NCBI GenBank assembly: GCA_026770585.1
Contig: MU647082.1
Location: 81,787-92,101, forward strand
Direction of reading: 5' to 3'
Length of the DNA: 10,315 nt
DNA from: Baffinella frigidus
Taxonomy: Eukaryota > Cryptophyceae > Cryptomonadales > Baffinellaceae
Shown here: piece after piece, positions 5,348-9,990 of the stretch
Numbering within the stretch: the first letter of the stretch is position 1
Layout of the letters: every line of letters begins with the position of its first letter
Notes under the pieces: model-generated
What the model was told of the DNA's origin: nothing
Databases searched by the model: none
Seen by the model: only the letters and a program-made list of their open reading frames with translations
Program-made: the position numbers and the translations under genes

Positions 5348-5409
5348 AGGCGGCGGTGGTGGCAGCTCAACGGGCGGCACCTCTGCTCCTGCTACTGCCC
5401 CCTCGAGGC
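5348..5409 (+). pseudogene. Exon-like module, copy 6
   Basis: AGGCGGCGGTGGTGGCAGCT continues through GCTCCTGCTACTGCCCCCTCGAG to GCAA, as in copy 5. The first part matches the modules at 4221, 4428, 4548 and 4811. It is followed by CCCCAAA/CCCTAAA units. Confidence 0.35.
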
Positions 5410-5410
5410 A

Positions 5411-5560
5411 AAACCCCAAACCCTAAACCCTAACCTTTTATTCTTTGTAGCTGCTGTGCTTTTTCCTGGTAGGGTTGTGGGGTGGTAGGGTGGTAGGGGT
5501 TAGGGGTTAGGGGTTAGGGTCCAGGATTTAGAGCACCTCTGCCCCCGCAAGGCAAGCCCC
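5411..5560. repeat. Short C-strand tract, unique insert, G-strand GGGGTTA run
   Basis: CCCTAAA units are followed by TTTTATTCTTTGTAG and a short unique segment. Then comes GTAGGG/GGGGTTA repeated four times (about 5475-5520), a strong G-quadruplex candidate. A truncated GCACCTCTGCC module follows at 5534. Confidence 0.8.
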
Positions 5561-5968
5561 TAAACCCTGAACCCCAACCCCCAAACCCGCATCCCTAAAC
5601 CCTAAACCCTGAACCCTAATCCCTAACCCCTAATCCCTCATCCCTCATCCCTGAATCCTGCTCCCTCATCCCTCATTTCTAAACCCTAAACCCTAATCCC
5701 TAATCCCTAGTCCCTCATCCCTCATCCCTAAATCCTGTTGCCTCATCCCTAAACCCTAAACCCTAAACCCTAATCCCTACTCCCTAATCCCTCATCCCTG
5801 AATCCTGTTCCCTCATCCCTCATCCCCAAACCCTACTCCCTAAAATCCGGATGAGGTCCGCACCTTCAACCCTAAACCCTAATCCCTAAACCCTGCCCCC
5901 TAAACCCCCAACCCTAAATCCCACCCCCTAATCCCTAAACCCTCAACCCGAAACCCAAAACCCTCATC
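5561..5968 (+). repeat. Telomere-like tract, CCCTAAA/CCCTAAT/CCCTCAT variants
   Basis: About 400 bp of C-strand units in which TCCCTCA and TCCCTAA variants dominate. A short unique insert, AATCCGGATGAGGTCCGCAC, lies at 5844-5863. The tract ends CCCTCATCCAG at the start of the first 57-bp exon-like block. Confidence 0.9.
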
Positions 5969-5971
5969 CAG

Positions 5972-6028
5972 GCGAGTCCCGAGAGCGCGATAGACATCGA
6001 GGGCTGCACCGTCACCGCCACCGAAAAG
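5972..6028 (+). pseudogene. 57-bp exon-like block, copy 1 (SPESAIDIEGCTVTATEK)
   Basis: Flanked by CCAG before and GT after, the block is exactly 19 codons and reads ASPESAIDIEGCTVTATEK. An identical copy lies at 6230-6286, and identity extends over 62 bp including CAG and GT. A length divisible by three would allow insertion or skipping without a frameshift. The IDIEGCTV pattern resembles beta-strands 4-5 of pleckstrin-homology domains (compare I.LEGC.V), which would suggest phosphoinositide or membrane binding; that is a weak inference from a short piece. Upstream and downstream DNA is telomere-like, so introns there would consist of degenerate telomeric repeats. It could be a live exon or a copied fragment. 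Confidence 0.45.
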
Positions 6029-6030
6029 GT

Positions 6031-6226
6031 TGAACCCCTAAACCCGAAACCCGAAACACTAACACCACTCGAAATTGAAAGAAACACTATTTTAAAAAAC
6101 CTATTTCTCCCTAACATTCTTAGTTTCAGGCGGGGTGGTCAAGCTTCCAGAACAAAACTAGGTCTCGTGACACTACAACGCATGTACGAATAGAGCCTTT
6201 TCTGGCCTGGAGTAGAAACGCGAAAA
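6031..6226. other. Interval between the two 57-bp blocks
   Basis: It begins with telomere-like units, then AT-rich sequence. At 6103-6129 there is a good 3' splice-site context (ATTTCTCCCTAACATTCTTA then GTTTCAG). The 32 bases that follow (6130-6161, AGWSSFQNKT) end in CTAG before GT and could be a small exon. The rest is unique and has no visible gene. Confidence 0.4.
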
Positions 6227-6229
6227 CAG

Positions 6230-6286
6230 GCGAGTCCCGAGAGCGCGATAGACATCGAGGGCTGCACCGTCACCGCCACCGAAAAG
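6230..6286 (+). pseudogene. 57-bp exon-like block, copy 2
   Basis: Identical to 5972-6028, with the same CAG before and GT after, 258 bp downstream. Outside the 62-bp identity the flanks do not match: AAACAG here against CATCCAG, and GTCACAACC against GTTGAACCC. The duplication boundaries therefore coincide closely with the presumed exon boundaries. Confidence 0.45.
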
Positions 6287-6288
6287 GT

Positions 6289-6425
6289 CACAACCCTAGA
6301 ATCTAAACCCTACATCCTGGACCCTAAACCCAAAACTCAAAACCCGGAACCCGGTATCCGTAACCCCATACCTCCAACCCCCAAAAACCCAAAACCCAAA
6401 ACCCAAAACCCAAACCCAAAACCCC
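6289..6425 (+). repeat. Telomere-like tract turning to CCCAAAA
   Basis: Degenerate units change to CCCAAAA repeats at about 6385-6425. Confidence 0.9.
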
Positions 6426-6761
6426 AAATCCCCAAAACTAGAAACCTAACACCAAACACCAAACGCCAAACACCAAACACCAAACACCAAACACCAAACT
6501 ACAAACACCAACACCAAAACCCCAAACACCAACCCCCGAACCCCAAACCCCAAACACCAAACCCCAAACCCCAAACCCCAAACCCCAAACCCCAAATCCC
6601 CAAAACTAGAAACCTAACACCAAACACCAAACGCCAAACACCAAACACCAAACACCAAACACCAAACACCAAACACCAAACTACAAACACCAACACCAAA
6701 ACACCAAACACCAACCCCCGAACCCCAAACCCCAAACCCCAAACCCCAAACCCCAAACCCA
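6426..6761 (+). repeat. 168-bp tandem duplication of CACCAAA/CCCCAAA array
   Basis: AAATCCCCAAAACTAGAAAC starts at 6426 and again at 6594, an offset of 168 bp or 24 units of 7 bp. Both copies hold CACCAAA runs, then CTACAAACACCAACACC, then CCCCCGAACCCC. Copy 2 has about two extra CACCAAA units. A minus-strand frame of 220 codons crosses this area and is pure VFGVWGL-type low complexity. Confidence 0.95.
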
Positions 6762-6900
6762 CTTTGAAGCCCACTAGGTGGCCGGCGGTTTGATGCACCC
6801 GAGTTTCAGAGAGGAACTTCGCGTTGACTGGAGGGGCTCTCGAGGTCTTTTCTGAGGGTAATAATAAAGAAGAAGAAGACTTCGCGTTGAAACCCCAAAC
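6762..6900. other. Unique stretch with GAA repeats
   Basis: It is non-telomeric. ACTTCGCGTTGA occurs twice (about 6827 and 6880), the second after AATAATAAAGAAGAAGAAG. Part of it (GCCCACTAGGTGGCCGGCGG) resembles 7568-7600, so it is a diverged duplicate. No gene is visible. Confidence 0.5.
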
Positions 6901-6909
6901 CTGGAACAG

Positions 6910-6953
6910 GGGCCGTTTCTCAGCGCGGGGACCTCTACTACTTTTCGATCCAG
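6910..6953 (+). pseudogene. Exon-like LYYF module, copy 1
   Basis: After GAACAG the block reads GAVSQRGDLYYFSIQ in one frame and ends ATCCAG. The start, GGGCCGTTTCTCAGC, recurs at 7024 (GCGCCGTTTCTCAGC) and 7173. The LYYF strand recurs at 7173 and 7466. LYYF followed by a short loop is typical of PH-domain beta-strand 3, but the piece is too short to be sure. Confidence 0.35.
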
Positions 6954-7023
6954 GGCAAGCCCAAATTTGAACCCTGGGCCTTGAACCCGAAACCTGAAAA
7001 CTGAAACCCGGATCCCGGAACAG

Positions 7024-7050
7024 GCGCCGTTTCTCAGCGTTGGGTTGTAC
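7024..7050 (+). pseudogene. Exon-like LYYF module, copy 2 (truncated)
   Basis: After CAG it matches copy 1 through GCGCCGTTTCTCAGCGTTGGG, then breaks into CCCGAAC telomere-like units after TTGTAC. Confidence 0.45.
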
Positions 7051-7169
7051 CCGAACCCCGAATCCCGAATCCCGAATCCCGAATCCCGAATCTTGAAGCC
7101 CCAAACCCCGAATCCCGAACCCCGAATCCCGAATCCCGAATCTTGAAACCCCAAACCCCAAACCCGGAA
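7051..7169 (+). repeat. CCCGAAT telomere-like arrays, two units
   Basis: Runs of CCCGAAT occur twice, each ending TCTTGAARCCCCAAA. The CCCGAAT variant dominates only here, so the variant has spread locally. Confidence 0.95.
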
Positions 7170-7172
7170 CAG

Positions 7173-7240
7173 GGGCCGTTTCTCAGCTCGGGGTTGCACT
7201 ACTTTCAGATCGAGGGCCCGGGCCGCTCGCTCCTCCTCGG
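7173..7240 (+). pseudogene. Exon-like LYYF module, copy 3
   Basis: The 68-bp block lies between CAG and GTGAGG. One frame reads GPFLSSGLHYFQIEGPGR, then SLLL. Copy 4 at 7466-7516 keeps the frame (GLYYFRIEGPGRWLRI). Differences include three synonymous changes (ATC/ATT, GGC/GGT, CCG/CCA) and several replacements. Both copies end before a plausible donor, GTGAGG or GTGAAG. Confidence 0.4.
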
Positions 7241-7265
7241 GTGAGGAAAACCTAATCTTACAGGA

Positions 7266-7406
7266 TCTAGCTATGTCTCATTTGGGTTGACTGACTATTC
7301 TCAAGTTGACATGCTGGGTTTGCGGTACAAACCCGTCAACTTTGGCGCGGGAAAGCGCTCGGGGGAAGCAAGTCGGTGCGCCCAAATAATTTGAGGCAGA
7401 GCTAGA
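7266..7406. mobile_element. Foldback element with TCTAGCTMTG termini, copy A
   Basis: The left end TCTAGCTATGTCTCAT and right end TTGAGGCAGAGCTAGA are inverted at 13 of 16 positions. The same termini bound the element at 8016-8138. Inside lies an inverted copy of the AAGTTGAC/GTCAACTT hairpin (7303-7342). No target-site duplication is visible. A non-autonomous inverted-repeat element is an inference. Confidence 0.5.
7303..7342 (-). repeat. AAGTTGAC-N24-GTCAACTT hairpin, inverted copy
   Basis: It has perfect 8-bp arms with a 24-base spacer. On the minus strand the spacer reads GGGTTTGTACCGC..., like the copies at 9399, 9601 and 10091. The flanks also match: GCGCCAAAG before, and a GATAGTC-like GAATAGTC after. 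Confidence 0.85.
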
Positions 7407-7465
7407 GTCCATAAGGTGCTATTTCTAGAATATAGTACATGGTCTGGAGGCGGGTCCGGACTGAG

Positions 7466-7516
7466 GGGGTTGTACTACTTTCGGATTGAGGGTCCAGGCC
7501 GCTGGCTCCGCATTGG
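7466..7516 (+). pseudogene. Exon-like LYYF module, copy 4
   Basis: The block reads GLYYFRIEGPGRWLRI before GTGAAG. Similarity to 7190-7240 covers the LYYF strand and the GPGR turn. The upstream GGTCTGGAGGCGGGTCCGG is not shared with the other copies. Confidence 0.4.
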
Positions 7517-7523
7517 GTGAAGA

Positions 7524-8015
7524 AAATAGAGAGATAGAGAGTTTCTTTATTGATTTGCATGTACTGAGCCACTCGGTGGGCTACGAGGGTTTCGTTGAAC
7601 CCGGATTTCGGAGTGTTACGTGACCAATTTGCATCAGAAAAATCTTTAAGTTAATTGTCTTCAGGTAAGTTGACTTTTGATGAAAGGTTCGTAGTCCACC
7701 GTGTGGCTGGGACTACAGACAACCCCAAACCTAAAGCCCGTACAGACTACTAGGTGAGGGAAAAAATCTCCACACCTAGCGGGAAGATTTTGTCAAAGTC
7801 AACCCCCATACAAACTGTCAACTTTTGAGTAGATTGAGGGCGCCAATCTGGCGTCTTGGGAGTAAGAATTTCAGATACAAGGCATGTTTTAATTGTATAC
7901 CGGGGTTTTCTCGGTTTGAGGTAATAGCCTGGTCGTGGAAAGGACGAGGAGCTGCGTTTCACCGGGGAGCGCACACTCGTTTAGTACCACGAAACGAAAC
8001 GTCGCTTGCTGAAAG
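7524..8015. other. Mostly unique stretch, no clear gene
   Basis: AT-richer sequence with a purine run (AATAGAGAGATAGAGAG, 7525-7541) and an isolated perfect donor consensus CAGGTAAGT at 7662-7670. An inverted, degraded AAGTTGAC-type repeat lies at 7798-7828 (GTCAACCCCCATACAAACTG, then TCAACTT). Short open frames exist on both strands (7750-7974 minus and 7825-8052 plus), and neither shows family features. Confidence 0.5.
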
Positions 8016-8138
8016 TCTAGCTCTGTCTGAGTTTTATTCTGGCTCGTCCTAAAGGCTTTCTATTCGCCCTTTTGTACTGAATTTCTGCTCTTAAATGCTT
8101 TCAAGGACGAGCCAGAATAAAACTCGGGCAGAGCTAGA
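8016..8138. mobile_element. Foldback element with TCTAGCTCTG termini, copy B
   Basis: The 34-bp arms at 8017-8050 and 8104-8137 pair at 32 of 34 positions; both mismatches would be G-U pairs in RNA. The spacer is 53 bases. The termini are TCTAGCTCTG and CAGAGCTAGA. If transcribed it would form a long stem. It shares its ends with the element at 7266-7406, and no target-site duplication is visible. Confidence 0.65.
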
Positions 8139-8180
8139 AATTCCCTCTTGTGACCTGGCGTGAAAATTCCGCGTGGACAG

Positions 8181-8293
8181 GTGTGAGAGCGCGGGGGAGC
8201 GCGCCGGCTGGGTCGCGGCCGTGGCCGCTGCGGCGGGGGGGGCGCCGTCACCCTGGCAGGAAGCATTTCTCGGGAGGCCATCTACCGCGAGAG
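8181..8293 (+). CDS. Exon-like coding block, SPWQEAFLGR family copy 1
   Basis: The block lies between GGACAG and GT. Its conserved part (8218-8295) reads GGAPSPWQEAFLGRPSTARG after an alanine-rich run. Compared with copy 2 (8424-8501), 12 of 26 codons differ and all 12 differences are synonymous. This is strong evidence that the plus-strand frame was a protein under selection. The minus-strand frames lose identity at the same sites. I do not recognise the family; the alanine/glycine run could be a linker. A stand-alone gene is not visible, so this is best read as one exon of a spliced gene or a duplicated remnant. Downstream DNA is telomere-like TTTCGGG. Confidence 0.5.
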
Positions 8294-8420
8294 GTGCTAC
8301 ACCCCCCGGGTTTCGGGTTTTGGCTGTCCGAGCTGGTTTCGGGTTCCGGGTTCAGTGTTTCGGGTGTCGGTTTTCCGGTGTCGGGTGTCGGGTGTAGCCC
8401 CGGAACCCGGAACCCGGAAT
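8294..8420. repeat. TTTCGGG tract then CCCGGAA tract with 14-bp inverted repeat
   Basis: G-strand units GGGTTTCGGG and GGGTGTC are followed by C-strand CCCGGAA units. CGGGTTCCGGGTTC (8340-8353) and GAACCCGGAACCCG (8403-8416) are perfect inverted repeats. The order is G-strand then C-strand. Confidence 0.85.
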
Positions 8421-8423
8421 CCG

Positions 8424-8499
8424 GCGGTGGCCGCGGCGGCTGGAGGGGCACCATCGCCGTGGCAAGAAGCCTTTCTTGGGAGGCCATCTACCGCGCGAG
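8424..8499 (+). CDS. Exon-like coding block, SPWQEAFLGR family copy 2
   Basis: It encodes the same 26 residues as copy 1 with 12 synonymous codon differences and none that change the protein. It ends GCGCGAG before GTCAGG, a plausible donor. A clean 5' acceptor is not visible because telomere-like CCCGGAATCCG abuts the block. A possible intron of 159 bases (8500-8658) leads to copy 3 and contains TACTAAC at 8613-8619, a consensus-like branch site. Confidence 0.5.
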
Positions 8500-8543
8500 G
8501 TCAGGCTGTGCGTGTACGTAAACATCTAGTCTTGAAGTGAATC

Positions 8544-8650
8544 CATCTATTGTATATTCCTGAGCATGTCGTTATCTAGTCAATACATCTATTGTACATT
8601 CCTTTTTTCTGGTACTAACCAGTCCATACATCTATAGCTATTCCTTTCCT
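8544..8650 (+). repeat. 43-bp AT-rich tandem repeat, three units
   Basis: CATCTATTGTA-type units start at 8544, 8586 and 8629. Units 2 and 3 continue into ATTCCTTT...CTGGTACTA. The repeat fills the putative intron between coding copies 2 and 3. Confidence 0.8.
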
Positions 8651-8658
8651 GGTACTAG

Positions 8659-8736
8659 CGGCCGTGGTGGCAGCGGCGGGGGGGGCGCCGTCACCCTGGC
8701 AAGAAGCCTTTCTTGGGAGGCTATGTACCGCACGAG
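8659..8736 (+). CDS. Exon-like coding block, SPWQEAFLGR family copy 3
   Basis: The 78-bp block lies between GGTACTAG and GTGC. It reads GGAPSPWQEAFLGRLCTARG after AAVVAAA. Relative to copy 2 there are 9 synonymous and 3 replacement codons (V/A, L/P, C/S). The P to L and S to C pair suggests constraint has relaxed in this copy. The length is divisible by three, so it would be a frame-neutral exon. Its first codons (AAVVAA) resemble the start of the modules at 4232-5371, which hints at a distant common origin. Confidence 0.5.
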
Positions 8737-9008
8737 GTGCCCCCCCCCGGTGCTTGTACCGAAATATGTAGTCCTGTACTCGAAACCCGAAACCAAAATG
8801 AACCTGAAACCTGAAAGACGGAACCTGAAACACGAAACACGAAACACTGAACCCCAGCCCCAAACCTCAAACCCAAAACCCAAAACCCAAAACCCAAAAC
8901 CCAAAACCCAAAACCCAAAACCCACACCCCAACCCACACCTCAAACCCCAAACCACAAACCCCAAACCTCAAACCCCAAACCCCAAACCCCAAACCCCAA
9001 ACCCCAAA
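8737..9008 (+). repeat. Telomere-like tract: CCCGAAA, CCTGAAA, CCCAAAA, CCCCAAA
   Basis: After a poly-C run (8740-8749) and a short unique stretch, units change in order from CCCGAAA/CCTGAAA to CCCAAAA (8872-8922) and CCCCAAA (8965-9008). Open frames here are QTPNPKP or GFGVWGL low complexity. Confidence 0.95.
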
Positions 9009-9011
9009 CAG

Positions 9012-9088
9012 CCCCCGCCAACGGCACTTCGGGGGCAAGTTCATGGGGACCCCCCTGGAAGGTCTTTGAGGTTGCTTTGAACCGCTCC
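9012..9088 (+). pseudogene. Exon-like block, PWKVFEVA family copy 1
   Basis: After AAACAG the frame reads PANGTSGASSWGPPWKVFEV and then ALNRS, and it runs into telomere-like CCCCCAAAC. Against copy 3, 26 codons show 7 synonymous and 5 replacement differences, more synonymous than expected without selection. The 3' part of the exon (RSGPANTSFDR) is missing, so this copy is truncated. Confidence 0.45.
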
Positions 9089-9123
9089 AACCCCCAAACA
9101 ATAAAACCCCAAACCCTAAACAG

Positions 9124-9203
9124 GTGTGGCCGCTAACGGCAACGGTTCCGGGGGGGGGGTCCTGAGGGTCGCCCTGAGGAATGTCGTTGAAGTTGCTATG
9201 ATA
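9124..9203 (+). pseudogene. Exon-like block, PWKVFEVA family copy 2 (diverged)
   Basis: After AAACAG the frame reads VAANGNGSGGGVLRVALRNV and then VEVAMI. It aligns with copy 3 at ANG, SGG and VEVAM, but the middle is shifted by small indels around a G run of ten. It ends in telomere-like DNA. It is probably an old, decayed copy. Confidence 0.4.
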
Positions 9204-9252
9204 CCCCTAACCTCACACCTCAAACCCCAAACCCCAAACCTGAAACCCCAAA
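9204..9252 (+). repeat. CCCCAAA telomere-like tract
   Basis: A short C-strand run separates exon-like copies 2 and 3 and ends in AAACAG. Confidence 0.9.
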
Positions 9253-9255
9253 CAG

Positions 9256-9364
9256 GCCCCGCCAATGGCAGTTCGGGGGGAAGTTCGTGGGGGTCGCCCT
9301 GGAAGGTCTTTGAAGTTGCCATGAATCGCTCAAGGTCGGGGCCAGCGAACACGAGTTTCGACAG
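9256..9364 (+). CDS. Exon-like coding block, PWKVFEVA family copy 3 (most complete)
   Basis: The 109-bp block lies between AAACAG and GTTATT. It reads GPANGSSGGSSWGSPWKVFE and then VAMNRSRSGPANTSFD. Against copy 4, 27 codons show 9 synonymous differences and one replacement (A/V), a strong sign of protein-level selection on the plus strand. GPAN-S occurs twice inside it. The frame stays open past the donor to about 9443 in this copy only, because the other copies meet TGA two bases after the CAG/GT boundary. That supports splicing at this point. I do not recognise the protein; the glycine/serine stretch looks like a flexible linker. Confidence 0.5.
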
Positions 9365-9466
9365 GTTATTTGCCCCCTCTTTCCCGCCAAAGTGCCAAAA
9401 GTTGACGGATTTGTACCGTGAGTTCGGAGTGTCAACTTATGGATAGTCTTCAAACGACTCAGGCAG
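9365..9466 (+). other. Putative intron carrying the AAGTTGAC hairpin, copy 1
   Basis: GTTATT to GGCAG, 102 bases, between exon-like copies 3 and 4. It contains CCCTCTTTCCCGCC and the AAGTTGAC-N24-GTCAACTT hairpin at 9399-9438. The equivalent interval 9565-9669 (GTGATT to ACAG, 105 bases) is a close copy. Confidence 0.4.
9399..9438 (+). repeat. AAGTTGAC-N24-GTCAACTT hairpin
   Basis: Perfect 8-bp arms. The spacer is GGATTTGTACCGTGAGTTCG, then GAGT. TATGGATAGTC follows. Confidence 0.9.
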
Positions 9467-9564
9467 GGCTAGGGGGGGGGGGGGTCATGGGGGTCGCCCT
9501 GGAAGGTGTTTGAGGTCGTGATGAACCGCTCAAGGTCTGGTCCAGCGAACACAAGCTTCGACAG
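9467..9564 (+). pseudogene. Exon-like block, PWKVFEVA family copy 4
   Basis: Between GGCAG and GTGATT. The frame SWGSPWKVFEVVMNRSRSG then PANTSFDR is intact from 9485, but the 5' part has become GGCTAG plus 13 G with a stop or indels, so this copy is broken. It is 200 bp from copies 3 and 5. Confidence 0.5.
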
Positions 9565-9600
9565 GTGATTTATTCACCCTCTTTCCCGCCAAAGTGCCAA

Positions 9601-9641
9601 AAGTTGACGGGTTTGTACCGTGAGTTCGGGAGTGTCAACTT
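9601..9641 (+). repeat. AAGTTGAC-N25-GTCAACTT hairpin
   Basis: Perfect arms. The spacer has one extra G relative to the copies at 9399 and 10091, so arms are conserved while spacer length drifts. Confidence 0.9.
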
Positions 9642-9669
9642 ATGGATAGTCTTCAAACGCCTCAGACAG

Positions 9670-9764
9670 GGCTAGGGGGGGAGTTCATGGGGGTTGCCCT
9701 GGAAGGTGTTTGAGGTCGCTATGAACCGTTCGTGGTCTGGTTCAGCGAACACAAGCTTCAACAG
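9670..9764 (+). pseudogene. Exon-like block, PWKVFEVA family copy 5
   Basis: Between GACAG and GTGATT. The frame SSWGLPWKVFEVAMNRSWSG then SANTSFNR carries several replacements (S/L, R/W, P/S, D/N) and the GGCTAG stop at its 5' end. The changes relative to copy 4 are mainly replacements, as expected for a recent unconstrained duplicate. Confidence 0.5.
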
Positions 9765-9801
9765 GTGATTTATTCACCCTCTTTCCCGCAAAAAGTGCCG
9801 A

Positions 9802-9841
9802 AAGTTGACGGATTTGTACCGTGAGTTCGGAGTGTTGACTT
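9802..9841 (+). repeat. AAGTTGAC hairpin, decayed right arm
   Basis: The left arm is intact; the right arm is GTTGACTT instead of GTCAACTT. It is followed by ATGGATAGTCGGCGAGC. Confidence 0.8.
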
Positions 9842-9857
9842 ATGGATAGTCGGCGAG

Positions 9858-9933
9858 CGCCCTGGAAGGTGTGTGAGGTTGCTATGAACCGCTCAAGGTC
9901 TGGTTCAGCGAACACGAGTTTCGACAGGTTTGC
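9858..9933 (+). pseudogene. Exon-like block, PWKVFEVA family copy 6
   Basis: APWKVCEVAMNRSRSGSANT then SFDR, again before CAG/GT (GTTTGCC). The glycine/serine-coding start is missing and there is no acceptor; the block abuts GATAGTCGGCGAG directly. The frame continues open into the next module. Confidence 0.45.
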
Positions 9934-9937
9934 CCAC

Positions 9938-9990
9938 CAGCTCTGTTTCAGTCTATTTGGTCGAACCACTTTGGTGAGACGAGGCACGTT
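9938..9990 (-). other. Module shared with 1784-1840 (VRPNRLKQSW)
   Basis: Diverged duplicate of the module near the first dispersed element. Minus-strand frame KVVRPNRLKQSWWAN; plus-strand frame QLCFSLFGRTTLVR. It directly follows exon-like copy 6, so the two modules were joined by recombination. Confidence 0.4.

Noticed and set aside
6499-7199. Long minus-strand open frames of 220 and 141 codons
   Set aside because: They read VFGVWGL and GFGIRDS periods produced by 7-bp units (21 bp, or three units), with no codon or domain signal.
7662-7670. Perfect CAGGTAAGT donor site
   Set aside because: No exon-like block or conserved frame ends there. A 9-base match is plausible by chance in 10 kb on two strands.
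8721-9136. Frames of 126 (minus) and 137 (plus) codons
   Set aside because: Both cross CCCAAAA/CCCCAAA arrays and are low complexity outside the exon-like block at 9012.
9116-9352. Minus-strand LERFMATSKTFQG frame across the PWKVFEVA array
   Set aside because: The synonymous pattern belongs to the plus strand; the minus frames change residues or shift between copies.
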